NCBI GenBank assembly: GCA_003225595.1
Contig: QIAR01000160.1
Coordinates: 1-9,281, forward strand
DNA from: Acidobacteriota bacterium
Lineage (GTDB): Bacteria; Acidobacteriota; Terriglobia; Terriglobales; Acidobacteriaceae
Reading direction: 5' to 3'
DNA: 9,281 bases
Part shown: in pieces, positions 1 through 6,661 of the stretch
How positions within the stretch are numbered: the stretch's first letter is position 1
Layout of the letters: each line of letters starts with the position of its first letter
Position numbers and translations under genes: made by a program
Notes under the pieces: model-generated
Seen by the model: only the letters and a program-made list of their open reading frames with translations
Told to the model about the DNA's origin: nothing
Database searches by the model: none

Positions 1-831
1 AACGCCATCCTTACCGCTTCGCCCTACTACAACAAGCCCACGCAAGAAGGACAGTACCGCCATTTCAAGGCGATCGCCGAGGCAGTGGACAAGCCGCTGA
101 TCCTATACAACGTGCCAGGGCGCACAGGCGCCAACATTGACCCGGGCACTCTGGCGCGTTTGGCGGAAGTGCCGAACATTGCTGGTGTGAAGGAAGCCAG
201 CGGCAACATGACTCAGATCGCGGAAGTGTGCAGCGCAGTGCCGGAACGCTTTCTGGTCTTTTCCGGCGACGACGCCATTACTTTGCCGGTTATTGCGCTG
301 GGCGGGGTTGGGATTATTTCAGTGGCATCGAACGAGATCCCGCGTGAGATGGCCGAGATGACTCGGGCGGCGCTGAATAGTGATTGGGATACGGCACGGC
401 GGCTGCATCGCAGGTATTTCGCCTTGATGCAGGCCAACTTCATGGAGTCGAATCCGCTGCCGGTGAAGGCTGTTCTGGCCATGATGGGCAAAATTGAGGA
501 AGCCTACCGCCTGCCACTCCTGCCTATGCGTCGTGAAACGCGCTCGCGCCTGCAGAAGATCGCCATTGATGCGGGTGTGATTGCAAAACCAGCCGCAGCG
601 ACTCCTGAAGGAGCCGAGTTCTACGTTTATGAGAATTGGCTGGCCGGACCACACAAAATCGTGTTGCACCGTTCTGCTTGCGGACAATGCAATTACGGCA
701 AGGGACGTCCGGCGGGACACGACGCCAACCACGCTCGCTGGCACGGACCGTATGCTACCCTCAGCGAAGCGCGCGAGGCCTCGCAACATATGCCAGGCGT
801 GCTGATCCGCAGCGAGTGCAAGTGCATTTAG
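1..831 (+). CDS. dapA: 4-hydroxy-tetrahydrodipicolinate synthase, 5' end missing, with Cys-rich C-terminal extension
   Basis: DapA condenses pyruvate with aspartate semialdehyde, the first committed step to diaminopimelate and lysine, in the cytoplasm. The frame is open from base 1, so the start and roughly the first 95-100 residues of the TIM barrel lie outside the window. Family motifs visible in order are PYYNKPTQEG, YNVPGRTG (catalytic Tyr and substrate-binding Arg), GVKEASG (the Schiff-base Lys), SGDD and GGVGIISVASN. The ordinary DapA C-terminus (LPLLPMRRETRSRLQ...) ends near base 590. The frame then runs on through an Ala/Pro linker into about 70 extra residues (from about 616) with HRSACGQCNYGKG, WHGPYATLSEA and a final SECKCI. 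These contain CxxC and CxC pairs that suggest metal binding or disulfides. I do not recognise a named family for the extension. The DapA call is very secure and the role of the tail is unknown. dapD follows 250 bp downstream. Confidence 0.95.
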   Translation, partial: NAILTASPYYNKPTQEGQYRHFKAIAEAVDKPLILYNVPGRTGANIDPGTLARLAEVPNIAGVKEASGNMTQIAEVCSAVPERFLVFSGDDAITLPVIALGGVGIISVASNEIPREMAEMTRAALNSDWDTARRLHRRYFALMQANFMESNPLPVKAVLAMMGKIEEAYRLPLLPMRRETRSRLQKIAIDAGVIAKPAAATPEGAEFYVYENWLAGPHKIVLHRSACGQCNYGKGRPAGHDANHARWHGPYATLSEAREASQHMPGVLIRSECKCI

Positions 832-851
832 GATTGTGGAAATAAGATTTT

Positions 852-949
852 AGAGTGCAGAAGTCAGAGTGCAGAAGTCAGAATGCAGAAGTCAGAATGC
901 AGAAGTCAGAATGCAGAGGTCAGAGTGCAGAAGGCAGATTGCACAAGTA
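852..949. repeat. Tandem array, seven copies of a 14-bp unit
   Basis: Seven head-to-tail 14-bp units fill this stretch, starting at 852, 866, 880, 894, 908, 922 and 936. The consensus is AGARTGCAGAAGTC. Units 1 and 2 are identical, units 3 and 4 are identical, and divergence rises toward the right end (unit 7 reads AGATTGCACAAGTA). Each unit itself looks like two related 7-mers (CAGAAGT/CAGARTG). The array begins 21 bp after the dapA stop and is non-coding. It forms the left arm of a large inverted repeat with 1004-1059. Confidence 0.9.
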
Positions 950-1003
950 AACCCTCTCAGGCTGCCCACTTCTAAGTTCGCAGAGGACATGGTTTTTACT
1001 TCT

Positions 1004-1059
1004 GAAATCTGCAATGTGAAATCTGCAATCTGACCTCTGCATTCTGACTTCTGCACTCC
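1004..1059. repeat. Inverted counterpart of the 14-bp array (right arm)
   Basis: Four 14-bp units in the opposite orientation lie here (1004, 1018, 1032, 1046). The unit at 1032-1045 is the exact reverse complement of unit 5 of the left array, and the longest perfect inverted match is 27 bp (898-924 against 1029-1055), separated by 104 bp. A transcript through the gap could fold into a long imperfect hairpin. The two outer units (1004, 1018) carry ATCTGCAAT variants and pair less well. This arm ends 22 bp before the dapD start. Confidence 0.85.
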
Positions 1060-1072
1060 GTTCTTTTATACT
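1044..1072 (+). promoter_or_regulatory. Candidate sigma-70-type promoter for dapD, near-leaderless
   Basis: CTGACT at 1044-1049 (4 of 6 to TTGACA), a 17-bp spacer and TATACT at 1067-1072 (5 of 6 to TATAAT) make a plausible promoter. Transcription would begin about 1078-1080, only two to four bases before the dapD ATG at 1082. That fits with the absence of any Shine-Dalgarno there. The -35 box lies inside the right repeat arm. This is read by eye only. Confidence 0.4.
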
Positions 1073-1081
1073 TCCTTCCGC

Positions 1082-1915
1082 ATGCAACCTCTCAAGGCTG
1101 CCATCGAGCGCCTCGCCTCCCTGGGGGAAGTGGAGCGCAACCCGGAAGCGCGCCAGAGTTTTCTAGAATTTCGTGATGCGCTCACGTGCGGCAACATCCG
1201 CGCGGCTGAAAAACACGGCGATCGCTGGATAGTCAACACCTGGGTGAAGCAGGGCATCCTACTGGGATTCCGTTTGGGCGAACTCACGGAGATGGGCGAT
1301 GGCGCCGGGCTGTCCTTCGTAGATAAAGACACCTTTCCTGCTCGACGATTCGCCGTGACCGACCGCGTGCGCTTAGTGCCTGGCGGCTCATCGGTGCGAA
1401 TGGGGGCATACGTCGCGCCGTCGGTGATCTGCATGCCACCGATGTTCATCAACGTCGGCGCATACGTAGACGAAGGCACGATGGTTGACTCACACGCACT
1501 GGTGGGATCGTGCGCGCAAGTTGGGAAACGGGTTCACCTCAGCGCTGGAGCGCAGGTGGGCGGCGTATTGGAACCGGTGAATGCAGCGCCGGTGATTATT
1601 GAAGACGACGTCCTCGTGGGTGGGAACTGCGGGGTCTATGAAGGCACGCTGGTGCGGTCACGTGCGGTATTGGGAGCGGGAACGATCCTGACGCGGTCCA
1701 CACCACTTTACGATATTGTCCGTGGGCGAGTGTATCGTGCGACGGACGACAAGCCACTGGAAATACCGGAAAATGCCGTGGTGGTGCCCGGTTCGCGCGC
1801 GGTAAGGAAAGGCCAGGCAGCGGAGTGGAACCTGTCACTCTACACGCCAGTAATCGTGAAATATCGCGACGAGAAAACGGATCAAAGAATTGAATTGGAA
1901 GATTGGCTCCGGTAG
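1082..1915 (+). CDS. dapD: 2,3,4,5-tetrahydropyridine-2,6-dicarboxylate N-succinyltransferase
   Basis: DapD transfers a succinyl group from succinyl-CoA to tetrahydrodipicolinate, the entry to the succinylase branch of diaminopimelate/lysine synthesis. The protein is 277 residues, matching the usual size of about 274. The N-terminal helical part (about 1-95) contains NTWVKQGILLGFRLG. The left-handed beta-helix follows, with VPGGSSVRMGAYVAPSVIC, FINVGAYVDEGTMVDSHALVGSCAQVG and VHLSAGAQVGGVLEP. Asp136 (MVDS) and Glu187 (GVYEG) sit where the catalytic Asp and Glu of the family are expected. The start is the only sensible ATG. No Shine-Dalgarno precedes it (TATACTTCCTTCCGC), but a good -10 box does, so the mRNA may be leaderless. 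Its position just after dapA supports a lysine/peptidoglycan precursor locus. dapB and the later dap genes are not in the window. Confidence 0.97.
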   Translation: MQPLKAAIERLASLGEVERNPEARQSFLEFRDALTCGNIRAAEKHGDRWIVNTWVKQGILLGFRLGELTEMGDGAGLSFVDKDTFPARRFAVTDRVRLVPGGSSVRMGAYVAPSVICMPPMFINVGAYVDEGTMVDSHALVGSCAQVGKRVHLSAGAQVGGVLEPVNAAPVIIEDDVLVGGNCGVYEGTLVRSRAVLGAGTILTRSTPLYDIVRGRVYRATDDKPLEIPENAVVVPGSRAVRKGQAAEWNLSLYTPVIVKYRDEKTDQRIELEDWLR

Positions 1916-2048
1916 AAACAGCCACGGGTTAGTGATTCAAGTGCCCGGGAGAAGTAGGGAAAACTCGTCTTCGTTCGCAAGCGAGCCAACAAGGGCTGGC
2001 TGAGTGTGACATGTTTGAGTCTCAGTGGCCGCGTGCCGAATCTGCAGA

Positions 2049-2711
2049 TCAAAGGATGGAAATTTCCAGAGCTTGGCCCCGGCGGGCTCCATCAAAGCTG
2101 ACGTGAATCTGCGTGAGGCTCTGTACTACGGCTTCCGCTTCTCTCAGATCGGCAACTGGATATGTACTGGCCAGGGCGATGACTTTCATCCCTCCGGCAT
2201 GCGCCGCGAGAATGCCGGCAGGAGCATCTTCGATCACCACGCACTCTGAGGGATCCACCCCCAGCCGTTGCGCTCCCTTCAGGTAGGGCTCGGGATTCGG
2301 TTTACCTTCCACAACATCGTCTGCGGAAATCAAAACTACAGGAATCGGGATATTGGCGAGGCCGAGTCGTGATGTGGCCAGATGACGCGTCCCGGAAGTG
2401 ACTACACCCCAGCGACCATTGGGAATCGATGCCACGAGTTCGGCGGCTCCAGGCATCACACGGACTCCTTCTGTGTCCGCGGCTTCGCGCTGCTCGATTT
2501 TTGCGACCTCATCCGCCGTGGCCAGATGCGGGGTCAAGAGTTGAACAACCTCGATGGTCCGGCGGCCGTGGGCGATCTCCAAGAGTCTCGCGGAATCGAG
2601 GTTGTTTTCGTTCGCCCAGATGCGCCACTGACGGGTGACCGAGTGGGTCGAATCGACGAGAACACCGTCGAGATCGAAGAGGATGGCGGAGCAGCGAAAC
2701 AATTGTGTCAT
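2049..2711 (-). CDS. HAD-superfamily sugar-phosphate phosphatase, YfbT/HxpA-like
   Basis: This is a 220-residue cytoplasmic haloacid dehalogenase-type phosphatase. All four HAD motifs are present: motif I FDLDGVLVDS (nucleophile Asp13, acid/base Asp15), motif II VVTSGT (Thr105), motif III Lys137 in VEGKPNPEPYL, and motif IV VIEDAPAGI (Glu161/Asp162, Mg binding). A helical cap lies between motifs I and II (about 22-88), and the GKPNPEPYLxGA and ECVVIEDAPAG stretches resemble E. coli YfbT/HxpA and yeast Gpp/DOG phosphatases. The substrate is therefore probably a sugar phosphate or glycerol phosphate, but it cannot be fixed from sequence. The ATG at 2711 is preferred. A TTG immediately upstream (2714) is an alternative, and a weak GAAAG lies just before both. 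The gene sits downstream of the EcsC-family gene on the same strand, 105 bp away, so the two may be co-transcribed. It converges on dapD. Confidence 0.9.
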   Translation of the reverse strand: MTQLFRCSAILFDLDGVLVDSTHSVTRQWRIWANENNLDSARLLEIAHGRRTIEVVQLLTPHLATADEVAKIEQREAADTEGVRVMPGAAELVASIPNGRWGVVTSGTRHLATSRLGLANIPIPVVLISADDVVEGKPNPEPYLKGAQRLGVDPSECVVIEDAPAGILAAHAGGMKVIALASTYPVADLREAEAVVQSLTQIHVSFDGARRGQALEISIL

Positions 2712-2766
2712 CAACTTTCTATTGGAGCCTTGTCATTGTGAGTGAGCATATGACCCGCGAAGAACC

Positions 2767-2793
2767 TGCTCTGTCCGGGTTAGCTAACAGCAG
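2767..2793. other. Small hairpin with an embedded perfect palindrome between the EcsC-family and HAD genes
   Basis: CTGCT and AGCAG flank this stretch as inverted arms that can be extended with a bulge. Inside lies the perfect 10-bp palindrome GTTAGCTAAC (2779-2788). It sits in the 105-bp gap between the two minus-strand genes and could be an operator, a weak terminator or chance. There is no U-tract. Confidence 0.25.
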
Positions 2794-2816
2794 ATCCTTC
2801 TTAGCCTGAAAGCCAC

Positions 2817-3515
2817 TCAAGATGACAATATGCTGGGATGTCTGACGGCCGGAATCGCCACTTTTGTCGCCATCCGCGTGCGGACCTCAAGATGTTTCTG
2901 GCGAAAATGTGAGTTCGCACGTTCTCCCCAGGCCCGCACGAAATAATAGTTCAGCCCGGCGCCAATCAGAGAACTGGTTAGAGGAATAAGCCTGCCAGCC
3001 CATTTCTCCACCACTTCGCCACTGGCCTGCGCGGCGATGCGCTGGATCACCCGCGGCACGAAGCGGTTGACCACTTCTTTTTCCAGCAACTCACGGCTGA
3101 TATCTACGCCCGCGGCGGTGGCGGCGGCGATCCAAAGTTCGGCGATCTCATCGTCAGTATTAAATTCGAAACCGTAGAGCAAGCTGAGCTTCTGGATGGT
3201 GCGCAGAGTGATGCCCGCGAGGATGCCGAGATCGGGGACAATCGTGATGATTCCGCCCAGACCGAGACCTGCGCCTTCGGCGGCGGCCACTTTCATACCG
3301 CTGCGGATCAGCGATTGGGAAACGCTGTCCAGCGAACTGAGTTCTACCGAATACACGCCGTGAAAAGTCGTGATCGGCAGGCCATAGGCGGTGCGCAGTT
3401 TCACGAGGAACTTTACTGGATCCACTCTCACAGTCTCATAGGCGCGGGCCAGCCCGCCACGAAGGGCGTCCTCAACCCGGCCGCGCACCCAGGATTTGCT
3501 GATCTTTTCTGCCAT
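2817..3515 (-). CDS. EcsC-family protein
   Basis: The 232-residue protein matches the EcsC family, named for the third gene of the Bacillus ecs ABC-transporter locus and of unknown biochemical role. The recognisable core is AAAEGAGLGLGGIITIVPDLGILAGITLRTIQKLSLLYGFEF (two halves of a Gly-rich amphipathic/hydrophobic segment with the conserved Asp), followed by an IAELWIAAATAAG helix and a second hydrophobic segment, LIPLTSSLIGAGLNYYFVRAWG. These suggest membrane association. No transporter partner is adjacent. The start is uncertain. The ATG at 3515 precedes the conserved region, the frame has upstream ATGs at 3560 and 3614, and no candidate has a clear Shine-Dalgarno. Using 3614 would make the gene almost abut the rnj start on the other strand, leaving no room for promoters, so the shorter form is chosen. 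The HAD phosphatase gene follows on the same strand. Confidence 0.85.
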   Translation of the reverse strand: MAEKISKSWVRGRVEDALRGGLARAYETVRVDPVKFLVKLRTAYGLPITTFHGVYSVELSSLDSVSQSLIRSGMKVAAAEGAGLGLGGIITIVPDLGILAGITLRTIQKLSLLYGFEFNTDDEIAELWIAAATAAGVDISRELLEKEVVNRFVPRVIQRIAAQASGEVVEKWAGRLIPLTSSLIGAGLNYYFVRAWGERANSHFRQKHLEVRTRMATKVAIPAVRHPSILSS

Positions 3516-3617
3516 CGAATATTGGATGCGAGTGGAAGAGATGTGGCCCCAAAAACTCATCTTAAAAAGAGTATCTGTGCTAGGAAACCGCTGCTGCCGG
3601 GCCTGTGCTAGCATCAA

Positions 3618-5294
3618 GTGTTCCCAATGCCATCTGGAAAACTACACATCGTACCCCTTGGGGGGGTGGGCGAGTTCGGCATGAATTGCATGGCCGTTCG
3701 CTGGGGCGACGACATCATCGTCATCGACGCTGGTCTGATGTTCCCCGAGGCCGAACTGCTGGGTGTAGACATTGTTGTTCCCGATATTTCTTATCTGATC
3801 GAAAACCGGAATCGGGTGCAGGCGATCGTGCTCACGCATGGTCATGAAGACCACATTGGCGCGTTGCCGTGGATTCTTTCCGAGCTGAACGTTCCAGTCT
3901 GGGGCACGGAGTTCACGCTAGCGTACGTGGAAGACAAGCTGGAAGAACACGGATTACTGGACGATGCCGACCTGCGGGAAATCAAACCGGGCGAGCGCTT
4001 CCGGGTGGGATCGTTCGTCATTCATCCCATTCAAGTGACGCACAGCCTGGTGGACTGCGTGTCGCTGGCGATCCATACACCACTCGGCGTCGTCCTTCAT
4101 ACCGGCGACTTCAAGGTGGACCCGACCCCCACGGATAATAGGCTTTTTGATCTGCACTCCTTCGCCGAGTACGGCAAAGAGGGCGTGCTGGCATTATTCC
4201 AGGATTCGACCAATGTCGAGCGAAGAGGGTACACCCCGAGTGAGCGGGCGGTGCGGCGCAAGTTCGATGAAGTGTTTGCGCGCACGGAGCGGCGGCTGTT
4301 TATTTCGTGCTTCTCGTCCTCGATTCACCGCATCAAGCTGACAATTGAGCTGGCGGGGCAGCATGGTCGCAAGGTGGCTTTCATCGGCCGATCCATGGTG
4401 AGCTCGGCGGAAATTGCAGAAGACCTGGGTTACGTCGAGATTCCGGAGGGCCTGCTGATCCATCCCGGCGAGATGAAGAATTTTGCGCCGGAAAAAGTAT
4501 GCGTGCTGATCAGCGGGACCCAGGGCGAGCCCATGTCAGCGCTTTCGCGGGCTGCGGTCGAAAACCATAAACATGCCAAGATCGAGAAGGGCGACACGGT
4601 TGTGCTCTCGTCTCGCATCATCCCAGGTAACGAGAAAGCGATTTACCGGATGATCGACCACCTGTTCCGGCGCGAGGCGCACGTGATCTACGAGGATGGC
4701 TCGTCGCCGCCGGTACACGTCAGCGGGCATGCCAGCCAGGAAGAGCTGAAGCTGATCATTAATCTGGTCAAGCCGCGATATTTCATTCCGATCCACGGCG
4801 AGTACCGGCAACTAAAACTGCACGCAGAGCTGGCGGCTTCAATGCACGGATCGGCGGGCAAAGTTGTTCTGCTCGAGAGCGGCGACATTCTGGAATTCGA
4901 TGAACTAGGTACCCGCAAGGCGGGCCGAGTGAATGTAGGGCGTGTTTGCATTGATTCTGGTTCTCGCACCGATGTGGTCGAAGATTTGATTATTAAAGAC
5001 AGGCGGCATCTGAGCGAGGACGGGATTGTTCTGCCGATTATTGCGATCAATAAGCTAACCGGCCGAGTGGAAAGCACCAGTCCTGAAATTGTTACCCGGG
5101 GATTTGCTCCTGGTGAAGACGGCTTTGTCGATGGCGCCCGGCAGATCGTCATCCAAACGCTAGATTTGTCGAGCGACGAAGAGAAGGCCGACTACGGCGT
5201 GATCAAAGAAAAAATCCGGGCGGACCTCAAACGGTACATATCCAAGCAAACGCAGAAGAGGCCGCTGATCATGCCGGTGATACTCGAAATCTAG
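3618..5294 (+). CDS. rnj: Ribonuclease J
   Basis: RNase J is a metallo-beta-lactamase/beta-CASP enzyme with endonuclease and 5'-3' exonuclease activity in mRNA decay and rRNA maturation. The 558-residue length equals the usual RNase J size. Zinc-site motifs are HGHEDH (His74, His76, Asp78, His79), His142 in VTHSLVD, Asp164 in HTGDFK and His393 in IPIHGEY. The beta-CASP segment shows FQDSTN, GRSM, ISGTQGEP, SSRIIPGNE and HVSGHAS (the last supplying His371). The C-terminal domain (about 450-558) ends RPLIMPVILEI, typical of the family. GTG 3618 gives the longest form. ATG 3627 (MPSGKLHIVPLGGVGE) is equally likely, since neither has a Shine-Dalgarno. It is divergent from the EcsC-family gene, and the roughly 100 bp between them should hold both promoters. 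Confidence 0.97.
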   Translation: MFPMPSGKLHIVPLGGVGEFGMNCMAVRWGDDIIVIDAGLMFPEAELLGVDIVVPDISYLIENRNRVQAIVLTHGHEDHIGALPWILSELNVPVWGTEFTLAYVEDKLEEHGLLDDADLREIKPGERFRVGSFVIHPIQVTHSLVDCVSLAIHTPLGVVLHTGDFKVDPTPTDNRLFDLHSFAEYGKEGVLALFQDSTNVERRGYTPSERAVRRKFDEVFARTERRLFISCFSSSIHRIKLTIELAGQHGRKVAFIGRSMVSSAEIAEDLGYVEIPEGLLIHPGEMKNFAPEKVCVLISGTQGEPMSALSRAAVENHKHAKIEKGDTVVLSSRIIPGNEKAIYRMIDHLFRREAHVIYEDGSSPPVHVSGHASQEELKLIINLVKPRYFIPIHGEYRQLKLHAELAASMHGSAGKVVLLESGDILEFDELGTRKAGRVNVGRVCIDSGSRTDVVEDLIIKDRRHLSEDGIVLPIIAINKLTGRVESTSPEIVTRGFAPGEDGFVDGARQIVIQTLDLSSDEEKADYGVIKEKIRADLKRYISKQTQKRPLIMPVILEI

Positions 5295-5430
5295 TTCCCA
5301 CGGATTTGCAGGGATTCAGGCAGATAGAAGCCAAGACTCGGTCATTTTGACGGGCTGGGTCGTGCGGAGAACCTGCTTTACTTGGCGCCGGAAAGCACGT
5401 CCTTCGCTTCGCTTAATTCGTAGAAAGTTC

Positions 5431-5436
5431 GGAGGA
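5431..5436 (+). promoter_or_regulatory. Strong Shine-Dalgarno that points to a non-ATG start
   Basis: GGAGGA is a near-perfect Shine-Dalgarno sequence. Five bases later (5442) the threonine dehydratase frame has ATC GTT ACC CTC GAT GAC, where relatives typically read M-V-T/S-L-x-D. The nearest canonical in-frame start, TTG 5481, lies 44 bases beyond and has no comparable site. The site therefore argues for translation from 5442. Confidence 0.65.
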
Positions 5437-5441
5437 CCCCT

Positions 5442-6431
5442 ATCGTTACCCTCGATGACATTCAGCAGGCACAAGCGCGCTTGAGTGGTGTGGCGGTGCG
5501 GACAGAACTGCTTGAGTCGCAGATCCACGAACCAGTTCCCGGGAGTGATGAGCGACGCCTGTTTTTAAAGCTGGAAAGTCAACAGCCGATCGGCTCGTTC
5601 AAACTTCGCGGGGCATACAACAAGATCGCATCGCTGTCCGATGACGAGCGGGCCCGCGGCGTGATTTCCTACTCCAGCGGCAATCACGCGCAGGGAGTGG
5701 CCTACGCGGCACGTTTGTTGCGCGTGAAGGCAGTGATCGTAATGCCGACCAATGCTCCCCTGATCAAGCGGGAAGCGACAACTTCCATGGGCGCAGAGAT
5801 TGTGACTGTGGGCCCGGGCAGCGCGGAACGGCAAGCAAAAGCAGAAGAATTAGCAGCGCAGCATGGGTATGTGATCGTGCCTCCGTACAACGATGAAAAG
5901 ATTATCGCCGGCCAGGGTACGATGGGCCTGGAGATTCTGGAGGATTTGCCCGAAGTCGAAACCGTGCTGGTGCCGGTCGGCGGTGGTGGGATGATAAGCG
6001 GCATCGCTACAGCGATTAAGCTCAGCAGACCGTCAGTGAAAGTAATTGGCGTGGAACCGGAGCTGGCGGCGGACGCTCAAGCCAGTCTGCGCTCTGGAAA
6101 AATTGTGCCGTTCGCTGCCGAGCAGGTCACGCGCACCATGGCGGATGGGCTGCGCACTCAAAGTGTGGGTCCAATCAATTTCGAGCACATCCGCAAGTAT
6201 GTGGATGACATTGTGACTATCCGTGAAGATGAAACTCGAGAGGCTATGCGGCGGCTGGCAGCGAATTCTAAAACCATTGCCGAACCCAGTGGAGCGGTGG
6301 CAGTAGCGGCTTTTCTTTTCCATCGTGACCAGTTGCCGAAGACGACATTGAATGTGGCGGTGATTAGCGGCGGGAACATTGAACCGAAGATGCTAGAGGA
6401 AATTCAGCGGCAGGCAACGGCGACGGCCTGA
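5442..6431 (+). CDS. PLP-dependent threonine/serine dehydratase, catabolic (no ACT domain)
   Basis: The enzyme deaminates L-threonine to 2-oxobutanoate (and serine to pyruvate) in the cytoplasm. Fold-type II PLP signatures are present: GSFKLRGAYN with the Schiff-base Lys (residue 54 when counted from 5442), YSSGNHAQGVAYAA, the GGGGMISG phosphate-binding loop, and ISGGN near the end. The length is about 329 residues. It stops after the catalytic domain, so there is no C-terminal ACT-like regulatory domain and isoleucine feedback is not expected. This resembles TdcB or serine racemase-type enzymes more than biosynthetic IlvA. The start is odd. The conserved N-terminal helix (VTLDDIQQAQARLSGVAVRT) begins upstream of the first canonical start (TTG 5481), right after a strong GGAGGA, so I place it at ATC 5442. 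A sequencing error or a lost ATG are alternatives. It lies 147 bp after rnj. Confidence 0.92.
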   Translation: MVTLDDIQQAQARLSGVAVRTELLESQIHEPVPGSDERRLFLKLESQQPIGSFKLRGAYNKIASLSDDERARGVISYSSGNHAQGVAYAARLLRVKAVIVMPTNAPLIKREATTSMGAEIVTVGPGSAERQAKAEELAAQHGYVIVPPYNDEKIIAGQGTMGLEILEDLPEVETVLVPVGGGGMISGIATAIKLSRPSVKVIGVEPELAADAQASLRSGKIVPFAAEQVTRTMADGLRTQSVGPINFEHIRKYVDDIVTIREDETREAMRRLAANSKTIAEPSGAVAVAAFLFHRDQLPKTTLNVAVISGGNIEPKMLEEIQRQATATA

Positions 6432-6545
6432 TTGTCTCTGGGGGCAAGCGAACAAAGGATGCGCAGGATCGCGACGGGAGAGGTTCCATCTGTGGCCGAC
6501 TTAAAATCGTGCGCCGACGCATTCATAGCCGAGGTTCGCTCGGCC

Positions 6546-6567
6546 GGACAGACGAGGGCGTCTGTCC
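6546..6567. terminator. Perfect 9-bp stem-loop, possible terminator or small interspersed repeat
   Basis: GGACAGACG (6546-6554), an AGGG loop and CGTCTGTCC (6559-6567) form a perfect hairpin in the 230-bp gap between the dehydratase and the SH3b/TPR gene. GGCC flanks it on both sides (6542-6545, 6574-6577). No T-run follows, so a factor-independent terminator is not typical. It could also be a copy of a dispersed palindromic element. The rest of this gap holds nothing I can assign. Confidence 0.4.
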
Positions 6568-6661
6568 CTACGTGGCCTGTGCCAAAGGCGGACAACCGAT
6601 TGCCCCAGCAAATTATGAACAGCCGTGCAGAATTTCAGGTTTCCCCTGGGAAATGGCTGTG

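Noticed and set aside
319..789. A 156-codon open frame on the minus strand inside dapA
   Set aside because: It lies wholly opposite a well-supported gene, shows no recognisable motifs and has low-complexity antisense character.
852..949. Could the 14-bp tandem units be a CRISPR array?
   Set aside because: Units are contiguous with no spacers and far too short, and no cas gene is present.
1916..2048. Terminator between converging dapD and the HAD gene
   Set aside because: Only weak 4-5 bp stems (for example AGCCA/TGGCT) are visible and there is no T-run, so no site is called.
4688..5152. A 154-codon minus-strand frame opposite rnj
   Set aside because: It is entirely antisense to the conserved RNase J C-terminal half and has Ser/Arg/Pro-rich shadow composition.
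5347..5382. A TTGACG box with a downstream TGCTTTACT as promoter for the dehydratase
   Set aside because: The spacing between the two elements is about 24 bp, too long for a standard promoter.
6509..6661. N-terminal extension of the SH3b/TPR protein back to 6509
   Set aside because: The extension would put about 50 non-conserved-looking residues, including the hairpin sequence, before an obvious signal peptide.
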